In this document: positions 1 to 5,891 of the stretch, one piece after another
How the letters are laid out: the number at the start of each line of letters is the position of its first letter
How positions within the stretch are numbered: position 1 is the stretch's first letter
Assembly: GCA_005793785.1 (NCBI GenBank)
Contig: SXPW01000026.1
Span: 1 to 7,844 of the forward strand
DNA: 7,844 nt
DNA from: Actinomycetota bacterium
GTDB taxonomy: Bacteria; Actinomycetota; Acidimicrobiia; Acidimicrobiales; Ilumatobacteraceae
Reading direction: 5' to 3'
Translations under genes and position numbers: made by a program
Notes under the pieces: generated by a model
Seen by the model: only the letters and a program-made list of their open reading frames with translations
Database searches by the model: none
What the model was told of the DNA's origin: nothing

Positions 1-1071
1 GAGCCGACCAACCACCTCGACATCGATGCGAAAATGTGGATGCTCGAGTTCCTGCGCAACTACAAGGGGGCGCTCCTCGTCATCAGTCACGACCTCGAGC
101 TGCTGGACGAAGCAATCACGCGAGTGTTGCACCTCGACCGTCCGGCGGAAGCCGACACGGGTCACATCGTGGAGTATCGCGGCACGTATTCGCAGTACCT
201 GCGTGCCCGCGAAGCGGACGAGGCTCGGGCCACGAAGATGGCGACGCAACAAGCCAAGGAGATCGAGCGACTGCAGCGGGTCGTGGACCGCTTCGGTGCC
301 AAGGCATCGAAAGCATCGATGGCCAAGAGCATCGAAAAGCGCATCGATCGCCTCGACGCCGAACGTGTGCATGCACCGCGCACCAAACGCACCCTGGCGG
401 TGAAGTTCCCCGACGCGCCGAGTTGTGGCGAAACCGTGTTGACCGCCACCGGTTTGCGAAAGACGTACGGTGGCCCGGACGTCTTCCATTCGGTGAATTT
501 CGATCTCGGGCGGGGTGAGCGCCTGCTCGTCCTTGGTCTGAACGGTGCGGGCAAGACGTCGCTGTTGCGGATCCTCGCCGGCGAGTCACGTGCCGACGAC
601 GGCGACGTGGAGTTCGGCTACCAAGTGCAGGTTGGTTACTACGCACAGGAACACGACAATCTCGTGGGGGAGCGCACGCTCATCGATCACATGCGCGAGA
701 TGGCACCGGTTCGACTGGGTCTCACCGAAACGCAACTGCGCGGGATGCTCGGATCGTTCGGTTTGTCGGGCGACAAGGTGTTCCAGGAATCCTCCACGCT
801 CTCGGGCGGAGAGAAGACCAAATTGGCTCTGGCCATGTTGATGGTGGGTCGCAACAATCTGCTGTTGCTCGACGAGCCGACGAACAATCTCGATCCCTCG
901 AGCCGCGACGCCGTGGCGGCCGCACTCTCGGAGTGGAACGGAGCAATCGTGCTCGTGAGTCACGACACCGACTTCGTCGCACAGTTGTCGCCCACGAAGG
1001 TGCTCGTGATGCCCGACGGTCAAGTCGACTACTACAGCGAGTCCTGGCTGGACATCGTGAGCCTTGCGTAA
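1..1071 (+). CDS. ABC-F family ATPase, 5'-truncated by window edge
   Basis: The frame is open from base 1, so this is the last 356 residues of a longer gene; ABC-F proteins usually have about 530-600. The fragment opens in the Walker B/D-loop of the first nucleotide-binding domain (EPTNHLD, residues 1-7), followed by its H-switch (VISHD, His30). Residues about 60-122 form the charged, coiled-coil inter-domain linker (KEIERL...RFGAKASKASMAKS), the ABC_tran_Xtn region. The second domain is complete: Walker A GLNGAGKTS (179-187, bases 535-561), signature LSGGE (267-271), Walker B LLLLDEPTNNLD with Glu292 (bases 874-876), and H-switch His321. Two NBDs and no membrane segments identify ABC-F, soluble proteins that bind the ribosomal E site and act in translation or antibiotic resistance. 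The subtype (EttA, Uup or resistance type) cannot be set without the N-terminus. The protein ends soon after NBD2, in DIVSLA, with the stop inside a tandem repeat. Confidence 0.95.
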   Translation, partial: EPTNHLDIDAKMWMLEFLRNYKGALLVISHDLELLDEAITRVLHLDRPAEADTGHIVEYRGTYSQYLRAREADEARATKMATQQAKEIERLQRVVDRFGAKASKASMAKSIEKRIDRLDAERVHAPRTKRTLAVKFPDAPSCGETVLTATGLRKTYGGPDVFHSVNFDLGRGERLLVLGLNGAGKTSLLRILAGESRADDGDVEFGYQVQVGYYAQEHDNLVGERTLIDHMREMAPVRLGLTETQLRGMLGSFGLSGDKVFQESSTLSGGEKTKLALAMLMVGRNNLLLLDEPTNNLDPSSRDAVAAALSEWNGAIVLVSHDTDFVAQLSPTKVLVMPDGQVDYYSESWLDIVSLA

Positions 1072-1117
1072 CGATGGACGCGTGAGCCTGGCGTAACGAT
1101 GGACGCGTGAGCCTGGC
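1057..1117. repeat. 25-bp tandem repeat, about 2.4 copies, spanning the ABC-F stop codon
   Basis: Unit 1 is 1057-1081 and unit 2 is 1082-1106. They are identical except T at 1065 versus G at 1090. A third partial copy (GTGAGCCTGGC) covers 1107-1117. Unit 1 encodes the last ABC-F residues and carries the TAA stop at 1069-1071. Because 25 is not a multiple of three, the copies read in different frames and only unit 1 is coding. Each unit junction contains the palindrome ACGCGT (1078-1083 and 1103-1108). The partial third copy reaches the -35 region of the next gene's promoter. Slipped-strand duplication is the simplest origin; I see no function in the sequence. Confidence 0.9.
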
Positions 1118-1128
1118 TTCCCGCCTCC

Positions 1129-1134
1129 TAGTGT
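1129..1134 (+). promoter_or_regulatory. Candidate -10 element, leaderless promoter of the decarboxylase gene
   Basis: TAGTGT fits the actinobacterial -10 consensus TANNNT. It ends 7 bases before the ATG at 1142, so transcription starting the usual 6-8 bases downstream would begin at or next to the start codon. No Shine-Dalgarno sequence lies between. No recognisable -35 is seen at about 1105-1111, which falls in the end of the tandem repeat. Confidence 0.5.
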
Positions 1135-1141
1135 TTTCGCG

Positions 1142-2575
1142 ATGACCAAATCACCGGCGCCGTATCCCGATGAGTCCGACGGTTACTGGATGCACTATCA
1201 CGACGAGGACAGCCAAAAACTTGCCGACGCCATCATCGCGTACGCCGTCGATCGCATCCGGCTCGACCCACCCCCGCTCGACGCCCCCAAACCGTTGAGC
1301 GTGCTCCAACGCGAGGTTGGCGAGACCATCACGGCCGAGGGTCTCGGCGCGATGAAGGCACTCGAGATCTTCACCCAACAATTGGCGCCGTCGTGCATCA
1401 GCGTGGATCATCCGTTGTTCCTTTCGTTCGTTCCGGGTGCACCAACGGAGTCATCCGTGCTCTTCGATCTCGTCGTCGCGGCTTCCAACGTGTATGGCGG
1501 CTCGTGGTTGGAGGGCGCGGGTGCGGTGTACGCCGAAAATCAGGCGCTGCAATGGCTGGTGAGTCTGGCCGGACTCCCGCCGACGGCGGGTGGTGTGTTC
1601 GTGAGCGGAGGGACGGCTGGGAACCTCTCGGCACTCATCGCTGCCCGTTGGCAGTGGCGACAACGAGCCCGCGGTGCGATGGATTCGCGTCGACCGATCA
1701 TCATCGCTTCGGGCGGAGCGCACTCGTCGGTTGGTCTGGCCGCCAACGCGATGGACGCCGAGTTGCTCCACGCGCCGGTCGACGACGCTGGTCGCCTCAC
1801 GGCGTCGGCGGTTCGCTCCACGTTCATGGCTTTGAACGACGTCGATCGGGCGCGTGTGTGTGCGGTCGTGGCCACCTCGGGTACCACCAACATCGGCGTC
1901 ATCGACGACTTGAGCGGTATCGGCGACTTTGCCCGCGAACATCAGGTGTGGTTCCACGTGGATGGTGCGTACGGTGCGGCTGCACTCTGTGCCAAGAGCG
2001 TCCGACATCTGTTTGTCGGAATCGAACAGGTCGACAGTCTCATCGTCGATCCGCACAAGTGGCTGTTCGGACCGTACGACTGCTGTGCCCTCATCTATCG
2101 CGATGTGCGCATCGGTAAAGCGGCGCACACCCAGAAGGCCGAGTACCTCGATGTGTTGATCCAGGATTCGACGGTCGCCCTCGACGAGGCCTACAACCCC
2201 GCCGACCTGGCACACCATCTCACACGTCGTGCGCGCGGGCTTCCGTTCTGGTTCAGCCTCGCCACCCACGGCACCGAGGCCTACGAGGAAGCGATGGAGA
2301 TCACCCTCCAGGTCACCCGAGACGCAGCCGACATGGTGCGCAATTCCTCGCACCTCCAACTCGTCGTGGAGCCGTCGCTGTCGATCATCGTGGTGCGACG
2401 TTTGGGGTGGCAACCCGCCGACTACACCCGCTGGAGTGATCGCATGCTCCACGACGGCCTTGCCTTCGTGGTGCCCACCACGCACAACGGCGAAACCGTC
2501 CTACGGATGTGCTTGGTGAACCCGCGCACCGACCCGGCGCAGATGCAGATGTTGTTCGACTCGATGCGAGACTGA
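1142..2575 (+). CDS. Group II PLP-dependent amino-acid decarboxylase (aromatic-L-amino-acid decarboxylase-like)
   Basis: This 477-residue cytosolic enzyme has the usual length and motif order of the fold-type I group II decarboxylases, which remove CO2 from an amino acid to give an amine. Visible landmarks are SGGTAGN (155-161, PLP phosphate), GGAHSS with His194 at the ring-stacking position, HVDGAYG with Asp274 (pyridine nitrogen), and DPHKW with Lys306 (Schiff base). Tyr335 is 29 residues after Lys306, the same offset as catalytic Tyr332 from Lys303 in human DOPA decarboxylase. This favours true decarboxylation over the aldehyde-synthase activity linked to Tyr-to-Phe variants. The substrate cannot be read; aromatic, diaminobutyrate and glutamate-like acids are all possible. 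The ATG at 1142 is preferred for its spacing to a TANNNT hexamer; no Shine-Dalgarno is seen. The flavin oxidase gene follows after 19 bases and is probably cotranscribed. Confidence 0.9.
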   Translation: MTKSPAPYPDESDGYWMHYHDEDSQKLADAIIAYAVDRIRLDPPPLDAPKPLSVLQREVGETITAEGLGAMKALEIFTQQLAPSCISVDHPLFLSFVPGAPTESSVLFDLVVAASNVYGGSWLEGAGAVYAENQALQWLVSLAGLPPTAGGVFVSGGTAGNLSALIAARWQWRQRARGAMDSRRPIIIASGGAHSSVGLAANAMDAELLHAPVDDAGRLTASAVRSTFMALNDVDRARVCAVVATSGTTNIGVIDDLSGIGDFAREHQVWFHVDGAYGAAALCAKSVRHLFVGIEQVDSLIVDPHKWLFGPYDCCALIYRDVRIGKAAHTQKAEYLDVLIQDSTVALDEAYNPADLAHHLTRRARGLPFWFSLATHGTEAYEEAMEITLQVTRDAADMVRNSSHLQLVVEPSLSIIVVRRLGWQPADYTRWSDRMLHDGLAFVVPTTHNGETVLRMCLVNPRTDPAQMQMLFDSMRD

Positions 2576-2594
2576 CGGTCGGGATGTTGCGAGC

Positions 2595-3809
2595 ATGATC
2601 AAGACGCTGCGGTCCGTCATCTCGCTACGCAAGTTCGATCCCAACACACGCCGCCGCCGTCTCGCCAAGTGCGGCGACATCGACGACGTTCGCCTGCTCG
2701 CCAAACGACAATTGCCGGGTGGGGTGTTCGACTACTTCGACGGCGCTGCGGAAACCGAATGGTCGATGGCCAACAATTCGGCGGCCTTTGCAAACGTGCG
2801 ACTGCAACCACGCGTCCTCGTGGACGTGTCGAACGTGAACACCGCGTGCTCGGTGTTGGGACAATCGCTGCCGTACCCCTACGCGTTCTCGCCCACGGGG
2901 TTCACGCGCATCGCCACTTCGGCGGGGGAGTTGGCGGTGGCAAAGGTCGCCGCCCGACATGGGGTGCCGTACACGCTCTCGACGCTCGGTACCCGCAGTA
3001 TCGAAGAAGTAGCGAAGGTGTCGAGCGGTCCGCTGTGGTACCAGCTGTACGTCTGGAAGGACCGCGGACTGTCGCGGGAACTGGTGCAGCGTGCGAAGGC
3101 GGCCGGCTACAAGGCCATCATGGTCACGGTCGACACCGCGGTGTTCGGTCGTCGCGATCGCGACGTGCGCCGCGGCTTCACGCTGCCACCCAAGATCGGA
3201 TTGGAAACGTTCATCGACGGCATCCGCCACCCGCGCTGGACGCTCGATTTCATCACGCACGAGCCGATCACGTTCTCCGCGGTCGCGGGTCGCGGCGATG
3301 TCGACGGTTCGACGGCGATCACGCTGTCGGATTACGTGAACAGCCAGTTCGACGCGTCATTGTCGTGGCGCGACCTCGACTGGGTGCGGAGCGAGTCCGG
3401 CTTGCCGATCATGTTGAAGGGCATCCAGACCGCGACCGACGCCCGAACGGCGGTCTCCGAGGGTGTGGAGGCGATCGCGCTTTCCAACCACGGCGGTCGT
3501 CAATTCGACGGCTCTCCCGCCCCGATCGAACTGCTGCCCGAGGTGATGGATGCGGTGGGTAACGGCATCGAGGTGCTGATCGACGGCGGTGTGCGTCGTG
3601 GGAGCGACGTCGTGAAGGCGGTGGCACTCGGTGCGCGAGCCGTCATGTTCGGTCGACCGTACCTCTACGGTCTCGGCGCGGCTGGTGAGCTCGGTGTCGA
3701 GTGGGTGATCGACTATTTCAATGCGGGAATCAGGCGAACGATGGCACTCGTGGGAGCCACCGACCTCGCGGCATTGCGGTCGAACGGGGCGCTCGTCGAG
3801 CGCGGATAA
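2595..3809 (+). CDS. FMN-dependent alpha-hydroxy-acid dehydrogenase/oxidase (LldD/LldD2-like)
   Basis: This 404-residue protein is a TIM-barrel flavoenzyme of the lactate dehydrogenase/glycolate oxidase family, which oxidises an (S)-2-hydroxy acid to the 2-oxo acid. Family active-site residues align with spinach glycolate oxidase: Tyr47 (FDYFDG; Tyr24), Tyr152 (YQLYV; Tyr129), Asp180 (TVDTA; Asp157), Lys275 (MLKG; Lys230), His299 and Arg302 (SNHGGRQ; His254, Arg257). FMN-phosphate motifs DGGVRRG (330-336) and FGRPYLYGL (352-360) follow. From memory, the pattern and the roughly 40-residue N-terminal lead are close to mycobacterial LldD2, so L-lactate dehydrogenase (quinone) is the best guess. 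Glycolate, mandelate or a longer hydroxy acid is also possible. The membrane insertion of E. coli LldD is not evident as a hydrophobic segment. It lies 19 bases after the decarboxylase with only weak GGGA upstream of the ATG, and runs convergent to rpmE2. Confidence 0.92.
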   Translation: MIKTLRSVISLRKFDPNTRRRRLAKCGDIDDVRLLAKRQLPGGVFDYFDGAAETEWSMANNSAAFANVRLQPRVLVDVSNVNTACSVLGQSLPYPYAFSPTGFTRIATSAGELAVAKVAARHGVPYTLSTLGTRSIEEVAKVSSGPLWYQLYVWKDRGLSRELVQRAKAAGYKAIMVTVDTAVFGRRDRDVRRGFTLPPKIGLETFIDGIRHPRWTLDFITHEPITFSAVAGRGDVDGSTAITLSDYVNSQFDASLSWRDLDWVRSESGLPIMLKGIQTATDARTAVSEGVEAIALSNHGGRQFDGSPAPIELLPEVMDAVGNGIEVLIDGGVRRGSDVVKAVALGARAVMFGRPYLYGLGAAGELGVEWVIDYFNAGIRRTMALVGATDLAALRSNGALVERG

Positions 3810-3829
3810 TCATTCCGAATTGCATCGCA

Positions 3830-3846
3830 GCGGCGGGAGCCGCCGC
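3830..3846. terminator. GC-only hairpin between convergent genes, possible bidirectional terminator
   Basis: GCGGCGG (3830-3836) pairs perfectly with CCGCCGC (3840-3846) around a 3-base loop. It sits in the 39-base gap between the stops of the oxidase gene and rpmE2, where both transcripts should end. There is no T tract on either side, so it is not a textbook intrinsic terminator. It could act with Rho or as a U-less actinobacterial hairpin. Confidence 0.35.
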
Positions 3847-3848
3847 CG

Positions 3849-4151
3849 TTACTTCTTCGTGCGACCGGTGGTCTTGGGTTCGGCCTTCTTGACCGTCTTC
3901 TTGCGGGTGCCGTAGCGCTTGTTGAAGCGCTCGACGCGACCGGCGGAGTCGATGATCTTCATTTGACCCGTGTAGAACGGGTGGCTGGCGTTGGAGATGT
4001 CGAGTTGCACGAGGGGATAGGTGCTGCCGTCGGTCCATTCGATGGTCTTGGAAGGATCGGTCTTGATGGTGGAGCGCGTGAGGAAGCGGTAGTTGGCGCT
4101 GGAGTCCTCGAAGACGACGAACTGGTAGTTGGGGTGGATGTCTTTCTTCAT
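3849..4151 (-). CDS. rpmE2: 50S ribosomal protein bL31, type B (zinc-independent)
   Basis: This 100-residue protein begins MKKDIHPNYQFVVFEDSSAN and carries the bL31 core blocks IEWTDGSTYPLV (37-48), SHPFYTGQ (56-63) and GRVERFNKRYG (71-81). It ends in a lysine/arginine-rich tail (82-100). It belongs to the large ribosomal subunit at the inter-subunit bridge. There are no cysteines, so this is the C-minus, type B form that does not bind zinc. The frame extends upstream to an ATG at 4259, but the extra 36 residues are unlike bL31 and would run into rpmB, so the ATG at 4149-4151 is used. A TACGCT hexamer lies 9 bases upstream and no Shine-Dalgarno is apparent. It is divergent from rpmB-rpmG across a 79-base region. 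Confidence 0.96.
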   Translation of the reverse strand: MKKDIHPNYQFVVFEDSSANYRFLTRSTIKTDPSKTIEWTDGSTYPLVQLDISNASHPFYTGQMKIIDSAGRVERFNKRYGTRKKTVKKAEPKTTGRTKK

Positions 4152-4160
4152 GGCTCGTTC

Positions 4161-4166
4161 AGCGTA
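4161..4166 (-). promoter_or_regulatory. Candidate -10 element of rpmE2
   Basis: On the minus strand this reads TACGCT, matching TANNNT, and ends 9 bases before the rpmE2 ATG. A start 6-8 bases downstream would leave a leader of only 1-3 bases. No clear -35 is visible. A 17-base spacer would put it near 4184-4189, back-to-back with the rpmB promoter. Confidence 0.4.
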
Positions 4167-4218
4167 GCGGCGGGCGATTGGTCGGGTGGTTGCGTAGCGA
4201 CTGCGGCGAGTCGCCCCA

Positions 4219-4224
4219 TAGACT
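4219..4224 (+). promoter_or_regulatory. Candidate -10 element, leaderless promoter of rpmB-rpmG
   Basis: TAGACT matches TANNNT and ends 6 bases before the rpmB ATG, which predicts a transcript starting at the start codon. The TAG of the hexamer is also an in-frame stop 12 bases upstream, so translation cannot begin earlier. No canonical -35 and no AT-rich Zur-type palindrome are seen in the 79-base divergent region. Confidence 0.5.
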
Positions 4225-4230
4225 GACGAA

Positions 4231-4467
4231 ATGCCCAATCGTTGTGACGTACTCGACAAGAAGCCGTCGCGGGGTCACTCGGTGTCGCACTCGAACATCA
4301 AGTCCAAGCGCTCGTGGCGCGTGAACACCCACAAGCGTCGTTTCTGGTTGCCGTCCGAGAAGCGTTGGGTGACCATGTTCGTCTCCGCCAAGGGCATCCG
4401 CACCATCGACAAGCGTGGCATCGAATCGGTCGTCGCTGAAATGCGCCGCAACGGCAAGAAGATCTAA
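4231..4467 (+). CDS. rpmB: 50S ribosomal protein bL28
   Basis: This 78-residue large-subunit protein has the standard bL28 length and blocks: MPNRCDVLDKKPSRGHSVSH at the N-terminus, RRFWLPSEKRWVTMFVSAKG (36-55), then IRTIDKRGIESVVAEMR. Zinc-binding bL28 forms have paired cysteines starting with a CxxC near residues 5-8. Here only Cys5 remains and position 8 is Leu, so it should not bind zinc; E. coli bL28 likewise has a lone cysteine there. The ATG is fixed by an in-frame TAG 12 bases upstream. It is the first gene of a two-gene unit with rpmG, whose ATG follows 12 bases after this stop. Pairing of bL28 and bL33 genes is common in bacteria. Confidence 0.97.
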   Translation: MPNRCDVLDKKPSRGHSVSHSNIKSKRSWRVNTHKRRFWLPSEKRWVTMFVSAKGIRTIDKRGIESVVAEMRRNGKKI

Positions 4468-4470
4468 GGA
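4465..4470 (+). promoter_or_regulatory. Shine-Dalgarno sequence of rpmG
   Basis: TAAGGA overlaps the rpmB stop codon and ends 9 bases before the rpmG ATG. It is the only clear Shine-Dalgarno site in the window and marks rpmG as an internal gene on a shared mRNA. Confidence 0.7.
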
Positions 4471-4479
4471 CGTCCCAAC

Positions 4480-4650
4480 ATGGCTGCCAAGAGCAAGGAC
4501 CGTCGTCCAATCATCAAGTTGCGTTCCACCGCCGACACGGGTTACACCTACGTGACGCGCAAGAACAAGGTCAATTCACGCGAGCGCCTCGAACTGAAGA
4601 AGTACGACCCCATCGTGCGCAAGCACGTAATCTTCAAAGAAGAGCGCTAG
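4480..4650 (+). CDS. rpmG: 50S ribosomal protein bL33 (zinc-independent)
   Basis: This 56-residue protein reads MAAKSKDRRPIIKLRSTADT, then GYTYVTRKNK, RERLELKKYDPIVRKHVIFK and EER, matching bL33 in length and content. It is a small basic protein near the E site of the large subunit. It has no cysteine, so it is the C-minus form rather than the zinc-ribbon form. It follows rpmB by 12 bases with a TAAGGA ribosome-binding site and is convergent with the PLP-enzyme gene ending at 4668, leaving only 17 bases between the stops. Confidence 0.96.
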   Translation: MAAKSKDRRPIIKLRSTADTGYTYVTRKNKVNSRERLELKKYDPIVRKHVIFKEER

Positions 4651-4660
4651 ACACTCGTCG

Positions 4661-4683
4661 CGTCGCGCTATGCGAGCGCGGCG
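4661..4683. terminator. Hairpin between convergent rpmG and PLP-enzyme genes
   Basis: CGTCGCGCT (4661-4669) pairs with AGCGCGGCG (4675-4683), giving nine pairs including one T.G, around a 5-base loop. It begins 10 bases after the rpmG stop and covers the last codons of the minus-strand gene. No T tract follows on either strand, so a terminator role is only suggested by position. Confidence 0.3.
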
Positions 4684-5828
4684 GCAAAGTCGTTGCGAAC
4701 GTCGTCGAACGCCTCCAGGCCGACCGAAACTCGCAGTAACGACTCGTTGATTCCCGTAGCTGCCTTCACGGCAGGGTCGACGGAAATGTGGGTGCTTGAA
4801 GCCGAGTGCGAAATGAGCGTGTCGGGACCGCCGAGCGTCACTGCACTGCGCACCAGGGTGAGTCGTTGGAGGAGTCGCCGCGCCTCGTCGATTCCTCCGC
4901 ACAATTCGATCGACATGAGGGAACCGAACCAGCGCATTTGACGCTTGGCCAACTCGTGCTGCGGGTGACTGGCGAGCCCGGGGTAGTTCACCCGCTTGAC
5001 TGCTGGATGGGTCGACAACCACTCAGCGAGACGTTGGGTGTTCTCGCTCTGCTGGCGCAAGCGGGCGCCCAGCGAGCGGATGCCCCGCACGCCGTTGAGC
5101 GCATCGAAAGGTGAGGCCGTTGCTCCGTGCAACACCGCGTACGACCAGATCGTGTTGATCAGGTCGACATCGCCAGCGACCACGCCGAGCGTTGCATCGT
5201 TGTGTCCGGCGATGCCCTTGGTGGCCGAATGCATGGTGAGAGAGACGCCGTAGGCACACGGCTGTTGTCCGAGCGGCGTGGCGAGCGTGGAGTCCACCAT
5301 GGTGTATGGCCCCTTGATTGCACCGAGTGCGGCGAGATCGACGACGTCGAGATGCGGATTGCTGGGAGTTTCCGCCATCACCAACATGGTTTTCCCCGGC
5401 TTCACTGCGGCGGCGAATTCGCCGGCGTTGCGACCGTCCACGTAGGTGACGTCGATTCCCATTCGCTTGCATGGTCCGTCGAGGAACGCCAGTGTTCCGC
5501 CGTAACAGTTGCGCTGCGCGACGATGTGATCGCCGGTCGAACAGAGTGCGAATACCACCGACGCAATCGCTCCCATTCCGGAGCCGAACGCGAGTGCCGC
5601 CGAGGTTCCCTCGAGTTCCGCTATGGCTTGTTCGAAGGAGTGCACGGTGGGGTTCCCGTATCGGGAGTAGAACCCCGGCTGATGGAGGTGTTTTGCCGCC
5701 GCATTGGTGCCGTCCAAATCGGTGGTGTCCCACGTGGTGGAAGCCCACAGTGCCGGCGCGAGGGCGCCCGACGTATCGCGACCCGCGGTGATCGCCGTGG
5801 TTTCGGGTTGTTGCTGACGCTCGGCCAC
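4668..5828 (-). CDS. Cys/Met-metabolism PLP-dependent enzyme (cystathionine gamma-synthase/lyase family)
   Basis: This 386-residue enzyme has the typical family length. Landmarks are YSRYGNPT (54-61; Tyr54 and Arg56 contact PLP phosphate of the partner subunit), GSGMGA (82-87), CYGGT with ring-stacking Tyr109, VDSTLATP with Asp179 (pyridine nitrogen), SATKGIAGHND with Schiff-base Lys204, and LLRVSVGLE with substrate-carboxylate Arg366. The family includes cystathionine gamma-synthase, cystathionine lyases, methionine gamma-lyase and sulfhydrylases, and these motifs do not separate them. Methionine gamma-lyase usually has Cys where Gly111 stands, which argues against it. The usual SLGG and HPAxMTH read TLGG (331-334) and HSASSTH (341-347), so the C-terminal domain is somewhat atypical. 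The GTG start is the only one available after an in-frame TAG 12 bases upstream. It is divergent from the DUF3048 gene. Confidence 0.92.
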   Translation of the reverse strand: MAERQQQPETTAITAGRDTSGALAPALWASTTWDTTDLDGTNAAAKHLHQPGFYSRYGNPTVHSFEQAIAELEGTSAALAFGSGMGAIASVVFALCSTGDHIVAQRNCYGGTLAFLDGPCKRMGIDVTYVDGRNAGEFAAAVKPGKTMLVMAETPSNPHLDVVDLAALGAIKGPYTMVDSTLATPLGQQPCAYGVSLTMHSATKGIAGHNDATLGVVAGDVDLINTIWSYAVLHGATASPFDALNGVRGIRSLGARLRQQSENTQRLAEWLSTHPAVKRVNYPGLASHPQHELAKRQMRWFGSLMSIELCGGIDEARRLLQRLTLVRSAVTLGGPDTLISHSASSTHISVDPAVKAATGINESLLRVSVGLEAFDDVRNDFAAALA

Positions 5829-5834
5829 GCATTC

Positions 5835-5840
5835 ACGCTA
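5835..5840 (-). promoter_or_regulatory. Candidate -10 element, leaderless promoter of the Cys/Met PLP enzyme
   Basis: On the minus strand this reads TAGCGT and ends 6 bases before the GTG start at 5828. Its TAG is an in-frame stop, so it also bounds the coding region. No -35 consensus or Shine-Dalgarno is apparent. Confidence 0.5.
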
Positions 5841-5879
5841 CTTACCGACGTCATCGGCACCTCGTAGAGGCTGGTTGAT

Positions 5880-5885
5880 TAGGGT
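5880..5885 (+). promoter_or_regulatory. Candidate -10 element, leaderless promoter of the DUF3048 gene
   Basis: TAGGGT ends 6 bases before the GTG start at 5892, the same geometry as upstream of rpmB. Its TAG is in frame with the gene, so the start cannot lie further upstream. The whole divergent region (5829-5891) is 63 bases and also holds a small CCTC/GAGG inverted repeat at 5860-5870. Confidence 0.5.
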
Positions 5886-5891
5886 CGCAGT

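Noticed and set aside
1451..2485. A 344-codon minus-strand open frame inside the decarboxylase gene
   Set aside because: It is His/Arg/Gly/Val rich with no family resemblance, and is fully covered by a gene with intact catalytic motifs on the other strand.
4152..4259. A 36-residue N-terminal extension of bL31 from an ATG at 4259
   Set aside because: The extension is unlike any bL31, would overlap the rpmB start, and the MKKDIHP start is the conserved one.
5023..5832. An alternative ATG-started minus-strand frame at 5832, four bases upstream of the PLP-enzyme GTG
   Set aside because: It is in another frame and gives an Arg-rich product; the GTG frame at 5828 carries all PLP-enzyme motifs.
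5845..5857. CCGA/TCGG inverted repeat in the divergent region as an operator
   Set aside because: The arms are only 4 bases, which is expected by chance in GC-rich DNA, and no second copy is seen.
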